A stretch of 11,575 nucleotides of DNA, from contig JBHBXR010000220.1 of assembly GCA_041795785.1 (NCBI GenBank), positions 1-11,575 of the forward strand, written 5' to 3'. Positions 1 through 7,473 of this stretch are shown here, one piece after another (the first letter of the stretch is position 1; every line of letters starts with the position of its first letter). The notes beneath the pieces are model-generated. The model was not told the origin of the DNA, did not search any database, and saw only the letters and a list, made by a program, of their open reading frames with translations. This DNA is from CAJPST01 sp041795785. GTDB lineage: Bacteria > Pseudomonadota > Gammaproteobacteria > Enterobacterales > Pasteurellaceae. Position numbers and translations under genes: made by a program.

Positions 1-2230
1 CACCGTAATTCACGGCACGCGCCGCTACAATCGGCACGCCGTATAAACTGACTTTTTCGTCCGCCAACACGGCGCCTTGCGCTTTCGACCAACGCGGTTC
101 GGCATAGGATTTTTTCACTAAATGGGCGGCAAGCGGTTCGATCCATTCCGGCTCGATTTCGGCGTTCATGCGTCCCCAAAGCTTGGAGGTTTCCACCAGT
201 TCCGCCGCCATCACCCATTTCGGCTGTTTTTTAAACAACACAGAGTTCGGAAAAATGGCGAAGTGGGCGTTTCTGGCACCTAAATATTGATGCTTTTCCG
301 CTTCTTTCATACCGATATGCGACAGCAAACCGCTCAAAAGTGCGGTGTGAATTTGCTGATATTTTGCCGGCTCGGAATTAATCGGCAAGCCCATTTCGCG
401 GATCGTTAAGCGGATTTGATGATAAATATCCTGCCATTCGCGTACGCGCAGATAATTCAGGTAATCCTTTTGACATAAACGACGGAACTGGTTTTTAGTC
501 AATGTCTTTTGTTGTTCCTGAAGGTAATGCCATAAATTCAGAAAAGCGAGGAAGTCGGATTTTTTATCGGCGAAACGACGGTGTTTGTCATCGGCGGATT
601 GTTGTTTCTCCTGCGGACGTTCGCGCGGATCCTGAATGGAAAGTGCGGCAACGATCACCATTACTTCCAAAACACAGCCAAAATCCACCGCACTTAGCAA
701 CATTTTCGCCAAACGGGGATCGACGGGTAACTGAGCAAGCTGCCGACCGCATTGGGTTAATTGACGTTTTTCACCTGATTTGCTTCGTTTAAATTCAAAC
801 GCCTGCAACTCCTCCAATAGCTTAATCCCGTCCTGAATATGGCGTTTGTCCGGCGCGTCCACAAAGGGAAAGGCTTCAATATCCTCCAACCCCAATGCAG
901 TCATTTGCAAAATCACCGAAGCAAGGTTGGTGCGCAGAATTTCGGGATCGGTAAATTCGGGGCGATTGTTAAAATCTTCTTCCGAATACAAGCGGATACA
1001 AATGCCTTCGCTCACCCGTCCGCAGCGCCCTTTGCGCTGATTAGCGGAAGCTTGTGAAATCGGTTCAATCGGCAAACGCTGAACTTTGGTGCGATAACTG
1101 TAACGGGAAATCCGTGCCGTACCGGGATCGATCACATATTTGATCCCCGGCACGGTGAGCGAGGTTTCCGCTACGTTGGTCGCCAAGACAATACGGTTTA
1201 AACCGCTCGGATGGAAAATTTTGTTTTGTTCTTGCGCCGATAAACGGGCATAGAGCGGTAAAATTTCCGTATGGCGTAAATCTTGCTTTTCCAACGCTTC
1301 CGCCGTATCGCGAATTTCACGTTCGCCGTTTAAAAAAATCAGAATATCGCCGCGACCTTCCGCCTGCAATTCATCCACCGCATTCAAAATGCCTTGCAGC
1401 TGATCCTGTTCGTCATCTTCCACAATCGGGCGGTAACGCACTTCCACCGGATAGGTTCTGCCCGACACTTCAATAATCGGCGCATTGTTAAAATGTTTGG
1501 AAAAACGCTCCACATCAATCGTCGCCGAGGTGATAATCACTTTTAAATCGGGACGGCGCGGCAACAGTTGTTTCAGATAACCGAGAATAAAATCGTTGTT
1601 CAAACTGCGCTCGTGCGCTTCGTCGATGATCAGGGTATCATATTGATTCAGATAGCGATCGGTCTGGATTTCGGCGAGCAAAATCCCGTCGGTCATCAAT
1701 TTGATTTGAGTATTTTCACTGATTTGATCGTTAAACCGCACTTTATAACCGACCAAAGCGCCCAGTTCGCATTTCAGCTCTTCCGCAATACGCGCCGCCA
1801 CCGAACGAGCCGCAATGCGTCGCGGCTGCGTGTGACCGATTAAACCCTTTTGTCCGAAACCCAATTCCAGACACATTTTCGGCAACTGTGTGGTTTTACC
1901 CGAGCCGGTTTCCCCCGCCACAATCACCACCTGATTTTCCGCAATCAGCTTTTGAATTTCCGCTTTACGTTGGCTCACCGGTAAATTATCGGGAAAAACG
2001 ATGGGATTTTCGACCGCACTTTTACGCCCTTGCAAACGTGCCTGCGCCAGTTGAATTTGTTGCTGAATTTCCGTCGCAACGGCATTTTTTCCTTCTTCGC
2101 TTTTTATATGACCAATGCCTTTAATACGCGCGGAAAGGCGGCGTTGATCAATGATCATCACCTCGTTAAGTTGGGACAACAATGATTTTTGTAAGGGCGA
2201 GAATAGGTTTTTTGCTTGAACTTTGCTCAT
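1..2230 (-). CDS. hrpA: ATP-dependent RNA helicase HrpA (DEAH box), 3' end outside window
   Basis: The frame is open from ATG 2230 to the left edge: 743 codons of a family of about 1300 residues, so the C-terminal part is missing only because the window ends. Visible motifs in order: Walker A GETGSGKT (residues 106-113), HTQPRR (133-138), DEAH (203-206), SAT (235-237), the helicase-C block TNVAETSLTVPG (351-362) and motif VI QRKGRCGR (398-405). This is the DEAH/RHA helicase core, and its wording is close to E. coli HrpA rather than HrpB. The family unwinds RNA in the cytoplasm and in E. coli is linked to mRNA processing and rescue of stalled ribosomes. The start is the first ATG after an in-frame TAA at 2234-2236 and fits the E. 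coli N-terminus, although no clear Shine-Dalgarno precedes it. The DUF441 gene lies 50 bp upstream on the same strand with no terminator between, so co-transcription is likely. Four exact USS copies lie inside the gene. Confidence 0.97.
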   Translation of the reverse strand, partial: MSKVQAKNLFSPLQKSLLSQLNEVMIIDQRRLSARIKGIGHIKSEEGKNAVATEIQQQIQLAQARLQGRKSAVENPIVFPDNLPVSQRKAEIQKLIAENQVVIVAGETGSGKTTQLPKMCLELGFGQKGLIGHTQPRRIAARSVAARIAEELKCELGALVGYKVRFNDQISENTQIKLMTDGILLAEIQTDRYLNQYDTLIIDEAHERSLNNDFILGYLKQLLPRRPDLKVIITSATIDVERFSKHFNNAPIIEVSGRTYPVEVRYRPIVEDDEQDQLQGILNAVDELQAEGRGDILIFLNGEREIRDTAEALEKQDLRHTEILPLYARLSAQEQNKIFHPSGLNRIVLATNVAETSLTVPGIKYVIDPGTARISRYSYRTKVQRLPIEPISQASANQRKGRCGRVSEGICIRLYSEEDFNNRPEFTDPEILRTNLASVILQMTALGLEDIEAFPFVDAPDKRHIQDGIKLLEELQAFEFKRSKSGEKRQLTQCGRQLAQLPVDPRLAKMLLSAVDFGCVLEVMVIVAALSIQDPRERPQEKQQSADDKHRRFADKKSDFLAFLNLWHYLQEQQKTLTKNQFRRLCQKDYLNYLRVREWQDIYHQIRLTIREMGLPINSEPAKYQQIHTALLSGLLSHIGMKEAEKHQYLGARNAHFAIFPNSVLFKKQPKWVMAAELVETSKLWGRMNAEIEPEWIEPLAAHLVKKSYAEPRWSKAQGAVLADEKVSLYGVPIVAARAVNYG
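338..346 (+). repeat. DNA uptake signal sequence
   Basis: Exact AAGTGCGGT inside hrpA, read in the gene as Thr-Ala-Leu. Confidence 0.85.
687..695 (-). repeat. DNA uptake signal sequence
   Basis: Exact match on the minus strand inside hrpA, read as Ser-Ala-Val. Confidence 0.85.
1735..1743 (-). repeat. DNA uptake signal sequence
   Basis: Exact match on the minus strand inside hrpA, read as Lys-Val-Arg in the conserved segment GYKVRF. Confidence 0.85.
2013..2021 (-). repeat. DNA uptake signal sequence
   Basis: Exact match on the minus strand near the start of hrpA, read as Ser-Ala-Val. Confidence 0.85.
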
Positions 2231-2280
2231 AATTTAGCTTTAACTACTTCATTTTTAATGCAGAAACGGAACGAAAGGCG

Positions 2281-2733
2281 TCAGGACTTACCGATTAGAA
2301 AAGATAAAATCCCTGCGGCGATTAACGGTCCGACCGGAATCCCTTTTAAAAACGCAACGCCGATTATCGTGCCGATAAGCAAGCCGGTAATTAAAATCGG
2401 TTGTGTGCCTAATAAATCGACACCTTGCCCGCCGAACCATGCAACCAGAACGCCGATGGAAATCGCCAATAACATTTTCCAATGTAACAGCGCTTTAAAA
2501 TCAGGCAGTTGGATTTTTCCCGAAACAATAGGCGCCAATACACCGATAGTCAAAATAATGATACCGATGGTCAGCCCGTGCTTTTCCATAAACGGAATGT
2601 ATTTGGTTAAAAAAGTTTGCTGCATTAACAGCAAAACCGTCGCCGAAATCGTAATGGAACTGTTATTGCCCACTACGCCTAAAAAAATGAGCACGACGAG
2701 AAAAAGAGCAACGGAATTAAGTTGTAATGACAT
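2281..2733 (-). CDS. DUF441 / UPF0756 family inner-membrane protein (YeaL-like)
   Basis: A 150-residue, almost wholly hydrophobic protein with about five or six membrane segments (roughly residues 6-22, 25-40, 53-72, 86-104, 112-130 and 133-148). The segments are glycine-rich, and NNSS (23-26) lies between the first two. Length and wording (FLGVVGNNSSITISATVLLL, start of the protein) fit the UPF0756/DUF441 family, typified by E. coli YeaL, whose function is unknown. No catalytic motif is visible. The start is well supported: AAGGA lies 6 bases before the ATG, and an extended -10 element lies about 60 bases further upstream. It is the first gene of a probable two-gene unit with hrpA, and it diverges from the AEC permease gene. 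The opposite strand carries a long overlapping open frame that I regard as a shadow of this gene. Confidence 0.9.
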   Translation of the reverse strand: MSLQLNSVALFLVVLIFLGVVGNNSSITISATVLLLMQQTFLTKYIPFMEKHGLTIGIIILTIGVLAPIVSGKIQLPDFKALLHWKMLLAISIGVLVAWFGGQGVDLLGTQPILITGLLIGTIIGVAFLKGIPVGPLIAAGILSFLIGKS

Positions 2734-2739
2734 ATATTT

Positions 2740-2744
2740 TCCTT
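2740..2744 (-). promoter_or_regulatory. Shine-Dalgarno of the DUF441 gene
   Basis: AAGGA on the minus strand, 6 bases before the ATG at 2733. It supports that start over the internal methionine codons. A USS lies just upstream, within the presumed 5' leader. Confidence 0.7.
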
Positions 2745-2746
2745 AA

Positions 2747-2755
2747 AAGTGCGGT
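2747..2755 (+). repeat. DNA uptake signal sequence
   Basis: Exact intergenic copy in the presumed leader of the DUF441 gene, 3 bases upstream of its Shine-Dalgarno. It is unpaired, so not a terminator. Confidence 0.85.
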
Positions 2756-2795
2756 CGGTTTTAATGGCGTTTTTTAAACGAAGCCGGTGCGTCGC

Positions 2796-2804
2796 ATTAT
2801 AGCA
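2796..2804 (-). promoter_or_regulatory. Extended -10 promoter for the DUF441-hrpA unit
   Basis: The minus strand reads TGCTATAAT: a consensus -10 hexamer (2796-2801) with the TG of an extended -10. No convincing -35 lies 16-18 bases upstream, which is tolerable for an extended -10 promoter. Transcription would start near 2789 and give a leader of about 55 bases that includes the USS and the Shine-Dalgarno. This is a sequence match only. Confidence 0.6.
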
Positions 2805-2872
2805 AATTCTCCCTTCTTGCATTTTTTTATTTTCAATTCGACGGGAAAATCGTACTATGAGTTTACTTTTCA

Positions 2873-3820
2873 ATGTCGTTGTCGTTCATTATGGATATTG
2901 CTCTACTTCTCGCCGCTAAAATCACCGAATTAACACTGATTGTGTTAATGGGCTATGCGTTAGTCAAATTCAAGTTGTTGAAATCCAAAGACAGCTATCC
3001 GTTATCCGTAATCGGTTTATATATTATCAGCCCGGCTGTGATGATTAATGCCTTCCAAATCAGCTACACGCCCACGCTGTTAAAGGGATTGCTGCTCTCA
3101 TTGGGCATGGCGGTTTTCCTGCATTTGATTTTAATTGCTTTCGGCAGCCTATTGAAACGTTTGTTGAAGTTGGATCCGCTCGAACACGCCGCCGCCATTT
3201 ATTCCAACTCGGGCAATTTGATTATTCCTTTGGTCATGGCGTTATTCGGACCCGAGTGGGTGATTTACGCCACCTGCTTTATTGTCGTGCAGGTGTTTTT
3301 GTTTTGGACGCACTGTCGGATGATTCTGTGCGGCAAAGGCAATCTGACGCTGAAAAATATTTTCACCAATATCAACATTCTTTCCATTATTGTCGGCGTA
3401 GTTTTATTTGCCTTTCAGATCAAATTGCCGACTATGATTAGCGGCACTTTATCGGCGCTAGGTTCTTTTATCGGTCCGAATGCCATGTTGATCGCGGGAA
3501 TGCTTATCGCCGCCATTCCGCTACGCTCGCTGCTTTCTTCCAAACGGATTTACTTGGTGACGTTCTTGCGTCTAATTTTGATCCCACTTTGTTTGTTAGC
3601 GGTGATCAAACTCTGCGGTTTTGCCGGTTGGGTGGAAAACGGCGAAACAATCGTGATGATCAGCTTCTTGGCAACCATCAGCCCAGCTGCGGCGACGGTG
3701 ACGCAAATGGCGTTGGTATTTAAAAAAGACGCCAACAAAGCCAGCGCCATTTACGGCGTTACCACCTTGCTTTGCGTGATTACGATGCCACTGATTATTG
3801 CGCTGTATCAGTCGGTTTAG
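2873..3820 (+). CDS. AEC (auxin efflux carrier) family permease
   Basis: A 315-residue integral membrane protein with about ten hydrophobic segments. Family hallmarks are ISPAVMINAF (52-61), SNSGNLIIPL (111-120) with its conserved Asn/Gly and Pro-Leu, and GPNAMLIAGM (201-210), matching the Mem_trans/AEC fold that resembles bile-acid:sodium symporters. Bacterial members export or import small organic acids such as malate or malonate; the substrate cannot be read here. The start is uncertain. ATG 2873 and ATG 2891 (residue 7) are in frame, and neither has a good Shine-Dalgarno; 2891 would begin MDIALLLAAK, right at the first helix. The gene runs against the peptide-binding lipoprotein gene, and the last 26 bp of the two coding regions overlap tail to tail. 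It contains no exact USS. Confidence 0.9.
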   Translation: MSLSFIMDIALLLAAKITELTLIVLMGYALVKFKLLKSKDSYPLSVIGLYIISPAVMINAFQISYTPTLLKGLLLSLGMAVFLHLILIAFGSLLKRLLKLDPLEHAAAIYSNSGNLIIPLVMALFGPEWVIYATCFIVVQVFLFWTHCRMILCGKGNLTLKNIFTNINILSIIVGVVLFAFQIKLPTMISGTLSALGSFIGPNAMLIAGMLIAAIPLRSLLSSKRIYLVTFLRLILIPLCLLAVIKLCGFAGWVENGETIVMISFLATISPAAATVTQMALVFKKDANKASAIYGVTTLLCVITMPLIIALYQSV

Positions 3821-5399
3821 TTTGCGGTTGACGGAACAAATCCTTGCTGTACATCACTTCCGTCGGATTGTTCATATCGTAACCTGCCAAACTGTCATGT
3901 ACATACACGGGTTTCATATACTGAAAAATCGGCAGAACCGCTTTTTCCTGCTGCGCCAATAAAGTCACTTGCTGATAAAGTGCGGTGCGTTCTTGCGCCG
4001 AAATTTCAGGGCTCAGCGTTTGTTCCAACAGTTTATCGATCTTTTCATGACTAAATGCGGTTTTATTATCCGGACTCGTCGAATAAAGCAGGTTTAAAAA
4101 GGCGGAAGGCTCGTTATAATCCGCACACCAACCCGAACGAATCAGTTGAAAATCTCCCGCCGCCCGTTTTTCCAACAACTGTTTATGAGAAAGCGCTTCG
4201 GGTTTAATGCGGATCAAATCCGATTGCGACCAAGTACGAATCAGCCAATCGGCAATCAACGGATGCACGCCCTGATCGTCATAACTGAGCGTTAACTGCA
4301 ACGGATTTGTTTCCGTTACGCCGTTTTGCAATAACAACTGCTCCACTAACGTCGGCTGCCATTCCCGTTCCTGCTCGAACTGCATATTCTGCGGTAAGAA
4401 ATTCACCGAATTGGGCAACATGGATTTATCGTTGCGTACAATATCAGGCACGGAAATCATTGAAGTCAACGCGGAACGAACCGCATTTTGTTTTAACAAA
4501 GGATCTTTAAAGTTAAATTCATAAAAATAAGTACAGAGTCGGGGAAAGTACATAACCCGCTCATTCTTAAACGGAGGATTATCCACCCAATCCAATTTAT
4601 CAACGGATTGGTTAGGCTTGATCTGTTGATAACTGACCTGCTCAAAGGCAACCTGTGTCGGATTCCAATAAAACGGATTTTTTTCCAATATGAACAAATC
4701 CGCTTGTTGTTGCCGTAAACGATAAGCGCCGTTGCCGATAAATTGCGGCGTTTGACTCGTATTCTGTGGCGGCGATAAATATTGCGGTAATAAGGCAACG
4801 TGCGCCAACATTTGCGGCAAATAAGGAACCGCTTTATCCAAACGGATACTTAACGTACGATCATCTAACGCCGAAACACCCAGTCTTTCCACCGGCACGC
4901 TTTGCGCCAACACCGCTTGTGCATTTTCCAGATTCAAAAACGCCAAATATTGTTTCAACGGATTATCCGATAACGCCAATTGTTGCCAACTACGAACAAA
5001 ATCATGGGCGCTTAACTTTTCGCCGTTTGACCACTTCAGGTCGGAACGAAAAACAAAAATCCAACTTTTAAAATCATCGCTTTGCCATTGCTCGGCAACG
5101 GCAGGTACCACGTTTCCCGCCCGATCCAACATCACCAATCCTTCCGATAAATCACGCAATATGTGCATTTGATCGCTATTTTTTATTTCTGTCGAATGTA
5201 ACGTCAGTGCGGAATAAAGGGCGCGTCGCAAGAGTTTACCGTCTCTTGCGGGTTCGGTTTGTATTTGTTCTTCTTTAGGCGGTGTGACGGGCGGTTCTTT
5301 TTTTTCATCGCAGGCTGTTAAAAATAAAACACAGCAAAATAAGACCGCACTTATTTTGCCGTGTTTTAAAGAAAATAAATTCTGTTGATTACATTGCAT
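3795..5399 (-). CDS. OppA-like extracellular solute-binding lipoprotein (SBP_bac_5)
   Basis: A 534-residue family-5 ABC-transporter binding protein. A basic n-region and hydrophobic stretch end in the lipobox LTAC with Cys30 as the lipidated residue. A proline/glutamate-rich linker (about 31-55) follows, then the binding domain. Characteristic blocks are RDLSEGLVMLDRAGNVVPAV (82-101), WIFVFRSDLKWSNGEKLSAHDFVRSW, the GNGAYRL segment and FYWNPTQVAFEQVSYQQI, all close to OppA. The family binds oligopeptides in the periplasm and delivers them to a membrane ABC permease. No permease or ATPase genes are present here, so it is an orphan that may feed a distant Opp/Dpp-type system; the ligand (peptide or haem) is unknown. 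Asp31 at position +2 predicts inner-membrane retention by the E. coli Lol rule. It follows the peroxidase gene by 45 bp. No strong Shine-Dalgarno is seen, but ATG 5399 is the only Met before the lipobox. Confidence 0.92.
   Translation of the reverse strand: MQCNQQNLFSLKHGKISAVLFCCVLFLTACDEKKEPPVTPPKEEQIQTEPARDGKLLRRALYSALTLHSTEIKNSDQMHILRDLSEGLVMLDRAGNVVPAVAEQWQSDDFKSWIFVFRSDLKWSNGEKLSAHDFVRSWQQLALSDNPLKQYLAFLNLENAQAVLAQSVPVERLGVSALDDRTLSIRLDKAVPYLPQMLAHVALLPQYLSPPQNTSQTPQFIGNGAYRLRQQQADLFILEKNPFYWNPTQVAFEQVSYQQIKPNQSVDKLDWVDNPPFKNERVMYFPRLCTYFYEFNFKDPLLKQNAVRSALTSMISVPDIVRNDKSMLPNSVNFLPQNMQFEQEREWQPTLVEQLLLQNGVTETNPLQLTLSYDDQGVHPLIADWLIRTWSQSDLIRIKPEALSHKQLLEKRAAGDFQLIRSGWCADYNEPSAFLNLLYSTSPDNKTAFSHEKIDKLLEQTLSPEISAQERTALYQQVTLLAQQEKAVLPIFQYMKPVYVHDSLAGYDMNNPTEVMYSKDLFRQPQTKPTDTAQ
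3978..3986 (+). repeat. DNA uptake signal sequence
   Basis: Exact match inside the OppA-like lipoprotein gene, read there as Thr-Ala-Leu. Confidence 0.85.
5344..5352 (-). repeat. DNA uptake signal sequence
   Basis: Exact match inside the signal-peptide coding part of the lipoprotein gene, read as Ser-Ala-Val. Confidence 0.85.
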
Positions 5400-5403
5400 A
5401 TTT

Positions 5404-5429
5404 AAAGCCCGTTGATTTCAAACGGCTTT
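5404..5429 (-). other. Imperfect hairpin between peroxidase and lipoprotein genes
   Basis: The arms AAAGCC/GGGCTTT close a 6-bp stem, then come a 2x2 mismatch and three more pairs around an AAAT loop. It ends 5 bases before the lipoprotein ATG. It lacks the T-run of a strong intrinsic terminator, so it may be a weak terminator or attenuator, or may affect ribosome access. I cannot tell which. Confidence 0.3.
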
Positions 5430-5444
5430 ATTATGACACAATTT

Positions 5445-6626
5445 TCACTCGTTTTTTTGATTTTTTATCCGTTGCAATAAAGGCTCATAACGTTCGTCGG
5501 TCAACGTTTCCAAAAATGCAATTAATGCCTGAATATCCGTATCGCTTAACGGCGGCGCGTCCAGATCCTTATGATCGATCGTCGGAGCATATTCCGCTTC
5601 GCCCCACGGCGGACCGTCAATTAATGCCTTGCTGTCATCGGCGTTAAAATGATTTAAAAACATTAATACGCTGTGTAAATCTTTAAACACGCCGTTGTGC
5701 ATATAAGGTGCGGTGACAGCCACATTGCGCAAAGTCGGCACTTTAAATTTGCCTTTTTGTCGCATATCGCCGTTCACTGCCGGATTATCCGATAAACCGT
5801 TATCTACAAAATCCGGCGCAAAATTATTGTGCATAATCAAACGCTTGTTTTTCGGAACGCCGATATTGTAATAACGATAATTAGTAAAGGTTTCTTCCTG
5901 ATGATTGGATTCTTCGTGTAGCTGATGGCAGTTGGAACAATTGGTTTTATGTTTATCAAAGAATAATTGTCGTCCTTGTTCCTCAAGTGCGGTCAGTTTT
6001 ACTTCGTTTTTTAGAAATTTATCATATTTACTGTCAAACGGCGCCAACAGTTTCTTTTCCGTTTGAAAGGTCGCCAGCGCATCTTCCATCGCCGCATAAA
6101 CGCTATCTACACTCTGCCATACCTGTTCGCCGTAAATTTTGCTAAACGTTTGAAAATACATCGGATTATACAACAAGCGTTCCACCACCGCGCGTTTATC
6201 CGGCATCCCCATTTCCGACGGATCAATCGGCGGCCCGCCGGCTTGTTCGGCTAAATGTTTAGCCCTGCCATCCCAAAACTGTCCGCCCACATAAGCACCT
6301 GATTTTTCATCATAATGAAATTCGGGCGCATATTTGGCATATAACATCGTCGGCGTATTACGTTTGCCGAATTTACTCGGATCCGCCCCTTGCGATACCA
6401 TTTTATCAATGCTGTTCTCGCGTAAATCCACAAACGCATCATCGGCCTTATGACAAGTGGCACAGCTTTGTGAACCGTTAAAAGACAACGAAGTATCAAA
6501 AAACAGAATTTGTCCGAGCAGGGCTTTATCTATTCCGCCTTGCGGCATAACGCGCGCTTCTTTTTCTAACGCGTTGACGGCAAATGGAAAGGAGCACATT
6601 AATAAGAAGGTCAGTAATTTTTTCAT
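5445..6626 (-). CDS. Dihaem cytochrome c peroxidase family protein (Ccp/MauG-type)
   Basis: Two CXXCH haem c sites: CATCH and CSNCH, at residues 55-59 and 230-234 counted from ATG 6626. This gives two covalent haems about 175 residues apart, as in bacterial dihaem peroxidases. Other family marks are FDTSLSFNGSQSC before haem 1, GGQFWDGRAKHLAEQA, and VPTLRNVAVTAPYMHNG near the C-terminus. The family reduces H2O2 in the periplasm with electrons from small cytochromes or quinol; MauG-like oxidases share the fold, so the substrate is likely but not proven. I place the start at 6626, not at the upstream in-frame ATG 6656: GGGGA lies 6 bases before it, and the product then begins with a clean Sec signal (MKKLLTFLLMCSFPFAVNA, cleavage about residue 19-20). 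The product is 393 residues and lacks the extra N-terminal haem domain of E. coli YhjA. The orphan binding lipoprotein gene follows. Confidence 0.92.
   Translation of the reverse strand: MKKLLTFLLMCSFPFAVNALEKEARVMPQGGIDKALLGQILFFDTSLSFNGSQSCATCHKADDAFVDLRENSIDKMVSQGADPSKFGKRNTPTMLYAKYAPEFHYDEKSGAYVGGQFWDGRAKHLAEQAGGPPIDPSEMGMPDKRAVVERLLYNPMYFQTFSKIYGEQVWQSVDSVYAAMEDALATFQTEKKLLAPFDSKYDKFLKNEVKLTALEEQGRQLFFDKHKTNCSNCHQLHEESNHQEETFTNYRYYNIGVPKNKRLIMHNNFAPDFVDNGLSDNPAVNGDMRQKGKFKVPTLRNVAVTAPYMHNGVFKDLHSVLMFLNHFNADDSKALIDGPPWGEAEYAPTIDHKDLDAPPLSDTDIQALIAFLETLTDERYEPLLQRIKNQKNE
5985..5993 (+). repeat. DNA uptake signal sequence
   Basis: Exact match inside the peroxidase gene just before the second haem site, read as Thr-Ala-Leu. 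Confidence 0.85.
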
Positions 6627-6724
6627 ATTATCCCCAATGTTTTTTATAGCATACACTGATCTTTAATGATTTTACTTCACTCTTTCAGGGTAACTTCATT
6701 GATTTAGCTCATCAAATCGGCAAT

Positions 6725-6754
6725 AAAAAATCCGTCTCTATTCAAAGACGGATT
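6725..6754 (-). terminator. Rho-independent terminator of gloC
   Basis: A perfect 9-bp stem AATCCGTCT/AGACGGATT (6729-6737 and 6746-6754) with an 8-base loop. On the minus strand it is followed by a T-run (the A-run at 6725-6730). It starts 17 bases after the gloC stop codon. Confidence 0.9.
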
Positions 6755-6770
6755 GTCGATAAAATCGCGA

Positions 6771-7400
6771 TTATTTTACGAAAGGATTGTGTTTCTTTTC
6801 CTGTCCGATGGTGGTATAAGCGCCGTGACCGGGAATAATAATCATATCATCTGGCAGCAAGAACAATTTTTCTTTAATCGATGAAATTATCTCACTATGG
6901 CTCCCGCCGGGGAAATCCGTTCTGCCGATACCTTGTTGAAACAGCACGTCTCCGGTAAAAGCCACTTTCTTATTATGTTCGATAAAACCGATATGTCCCG
7001 GTGTGTGTCCGGGTAAATGCAGAATTTCAAACTCACAACCCGCCACCGTTAAAATTTCACCTTCCTGATTTAACCAACGGTCGGGCTCAAAAGACTTGAT
7101 TTCAAACAAACCGAATTGACGGGATTGCTGCGGCAATGATTTGAACCAATAATCATCGGCTGAATTAGAGCCTAAAACCTGCACTTGAAAATGTTGTTTC
7201 AGTTTCGGCACCGCACCGATATGATCCAAATGTCCGTGAGTTAATAAAACAGCGGTTAAATTTAATTTCAACTCATCAATACGACGAATAAGTTTATCCG
7301 CGTCACCGCCGGGATCGATAATTGCGGCATTTTTTTCATCATCCCAAATTAACGAGCAATTTTGTTGGAAAGCCGTGACCGGAATAATCTCAATATTCAT
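6771..7400 (-). CDS. gloC: Hydroxyacylglutathione hydrolase GloC-like (metallo-beta-lactamase fold, YcbL)
   Basis: A 209-residue metallo-beta-lactamase-fold hydrolase. The binuclear metal site is complete: THGHLDH (54-60), His132 in LPGHTPGH, Asp151 in FTGDVLF and His192 in PGHG. Length (E. coli YcbL is about 215) and absence of the helical C-terminal domain of classical glyoxalase II place it with the short type II enzymes called GloC/YcbL. These hydrolyse S-lactoylglutathione to lactate and glutathione in the cytoplasm, the last step of methylglyoxal detoxification; other thioesters are possible substrates. No signal peptide is present. The order ldtD-mepK-gloC matches E. coli ycbB-ycbK-ycbL, which strengthens the assignment. 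A GAGAG-containing purine run precedes the ATG. The USS hairpin after mepK would separate it from mepK unless there is readthrough, and only about 30 bases are left for a promoter of its own. Confidence 0.92.
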   Translation of the reverse strand: MNIEIIPVTAFQQNCSLIWDDEKNAAIIDPGGDADKLIRRIDELKLNLTAVLLTHGHLDHIGAVPKLKQHFQVQVLGSNSADDYWFKSLPQQSRQFGLFEIKSFEPDRWLNQEGEILTVAGCEFEILHLPGHTPGHIGFIEHNKKVAFTGDVLFQQGIGRTDFPGGSHSEIISSIKEKLFLLPDDMIIIPGHGAYTTIGQEKKHNPFVK

Positions 7401-7430
7401 TTTTTCTCTCTTTCAAATATCCATAAAAAT

Positions 7431-7460
7431 AATAAAACCGCAACAAAGTGCGGTCTTATT
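7431..7460 (-). terminator. USS-containing terminator hairpin after mepK
   Basis: The stem pairs ACCGCA (7437-7442) with TGCGGT (7449-7454); after one A/C mismatch it continues with AATAA/TTATT. The minus strand then has a T-rich tail. One arm is a complete USS (7446-7454), the other only its core. The flanks are T-rich on both strands, so it could act in either direction, but only mepK ends beside it. Confidence 0.7.
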
Positions 7461-7473
7461 TTACATCATTTTA

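Noticed and set aside
641..649. AAGTGCGGC, a near match to the uptake signal
   Set aside because: One mismatch in the conserved core; only exact 9-mers were listed.
2216..2746. 176-codon open frame on the plus strand opposite the DUF441 gene
   Set aside because: It is a shadow: the minus-strand frame has family similarity, a membrane-protein pattern, a Shine-Dalgarno and a promoter, while this one has none.
4587..4611. 7-bp inverted repeat CCAATCC/GGATTGG inside the lipoprotein gene
   Set aside because: It lies mid-gene, has no T-run, and is explained by coding sequence; likely chance.
6643..6651. TGCTATAAA as an extended -10 for the peroxidase gene
   Set aside because: It would start transcription about 10 bases before ATG 6626, leaving the Shine-Dalgarno at the very 5' end. 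Too close to call it the promoter.
6627..6656. Ten-codon upstream extension of the peroxidase (ATG 6656)
   Set aside because: It puts a polar segment before a clean signal peptide, and it lacks the GGGGA that precedes ATG 6626.
6699..6715. TTGAT...ATCAA inverted repeat upstream of the peroxidase gene, suggestive of an FNR site
   Set aside because: The spacer is 7 bases, while FNR sites have 4, and the location is about 75-90 bases from the start codon with no clear promoter. Regulation by FNR would be plausible for this gene but this match does not show it.
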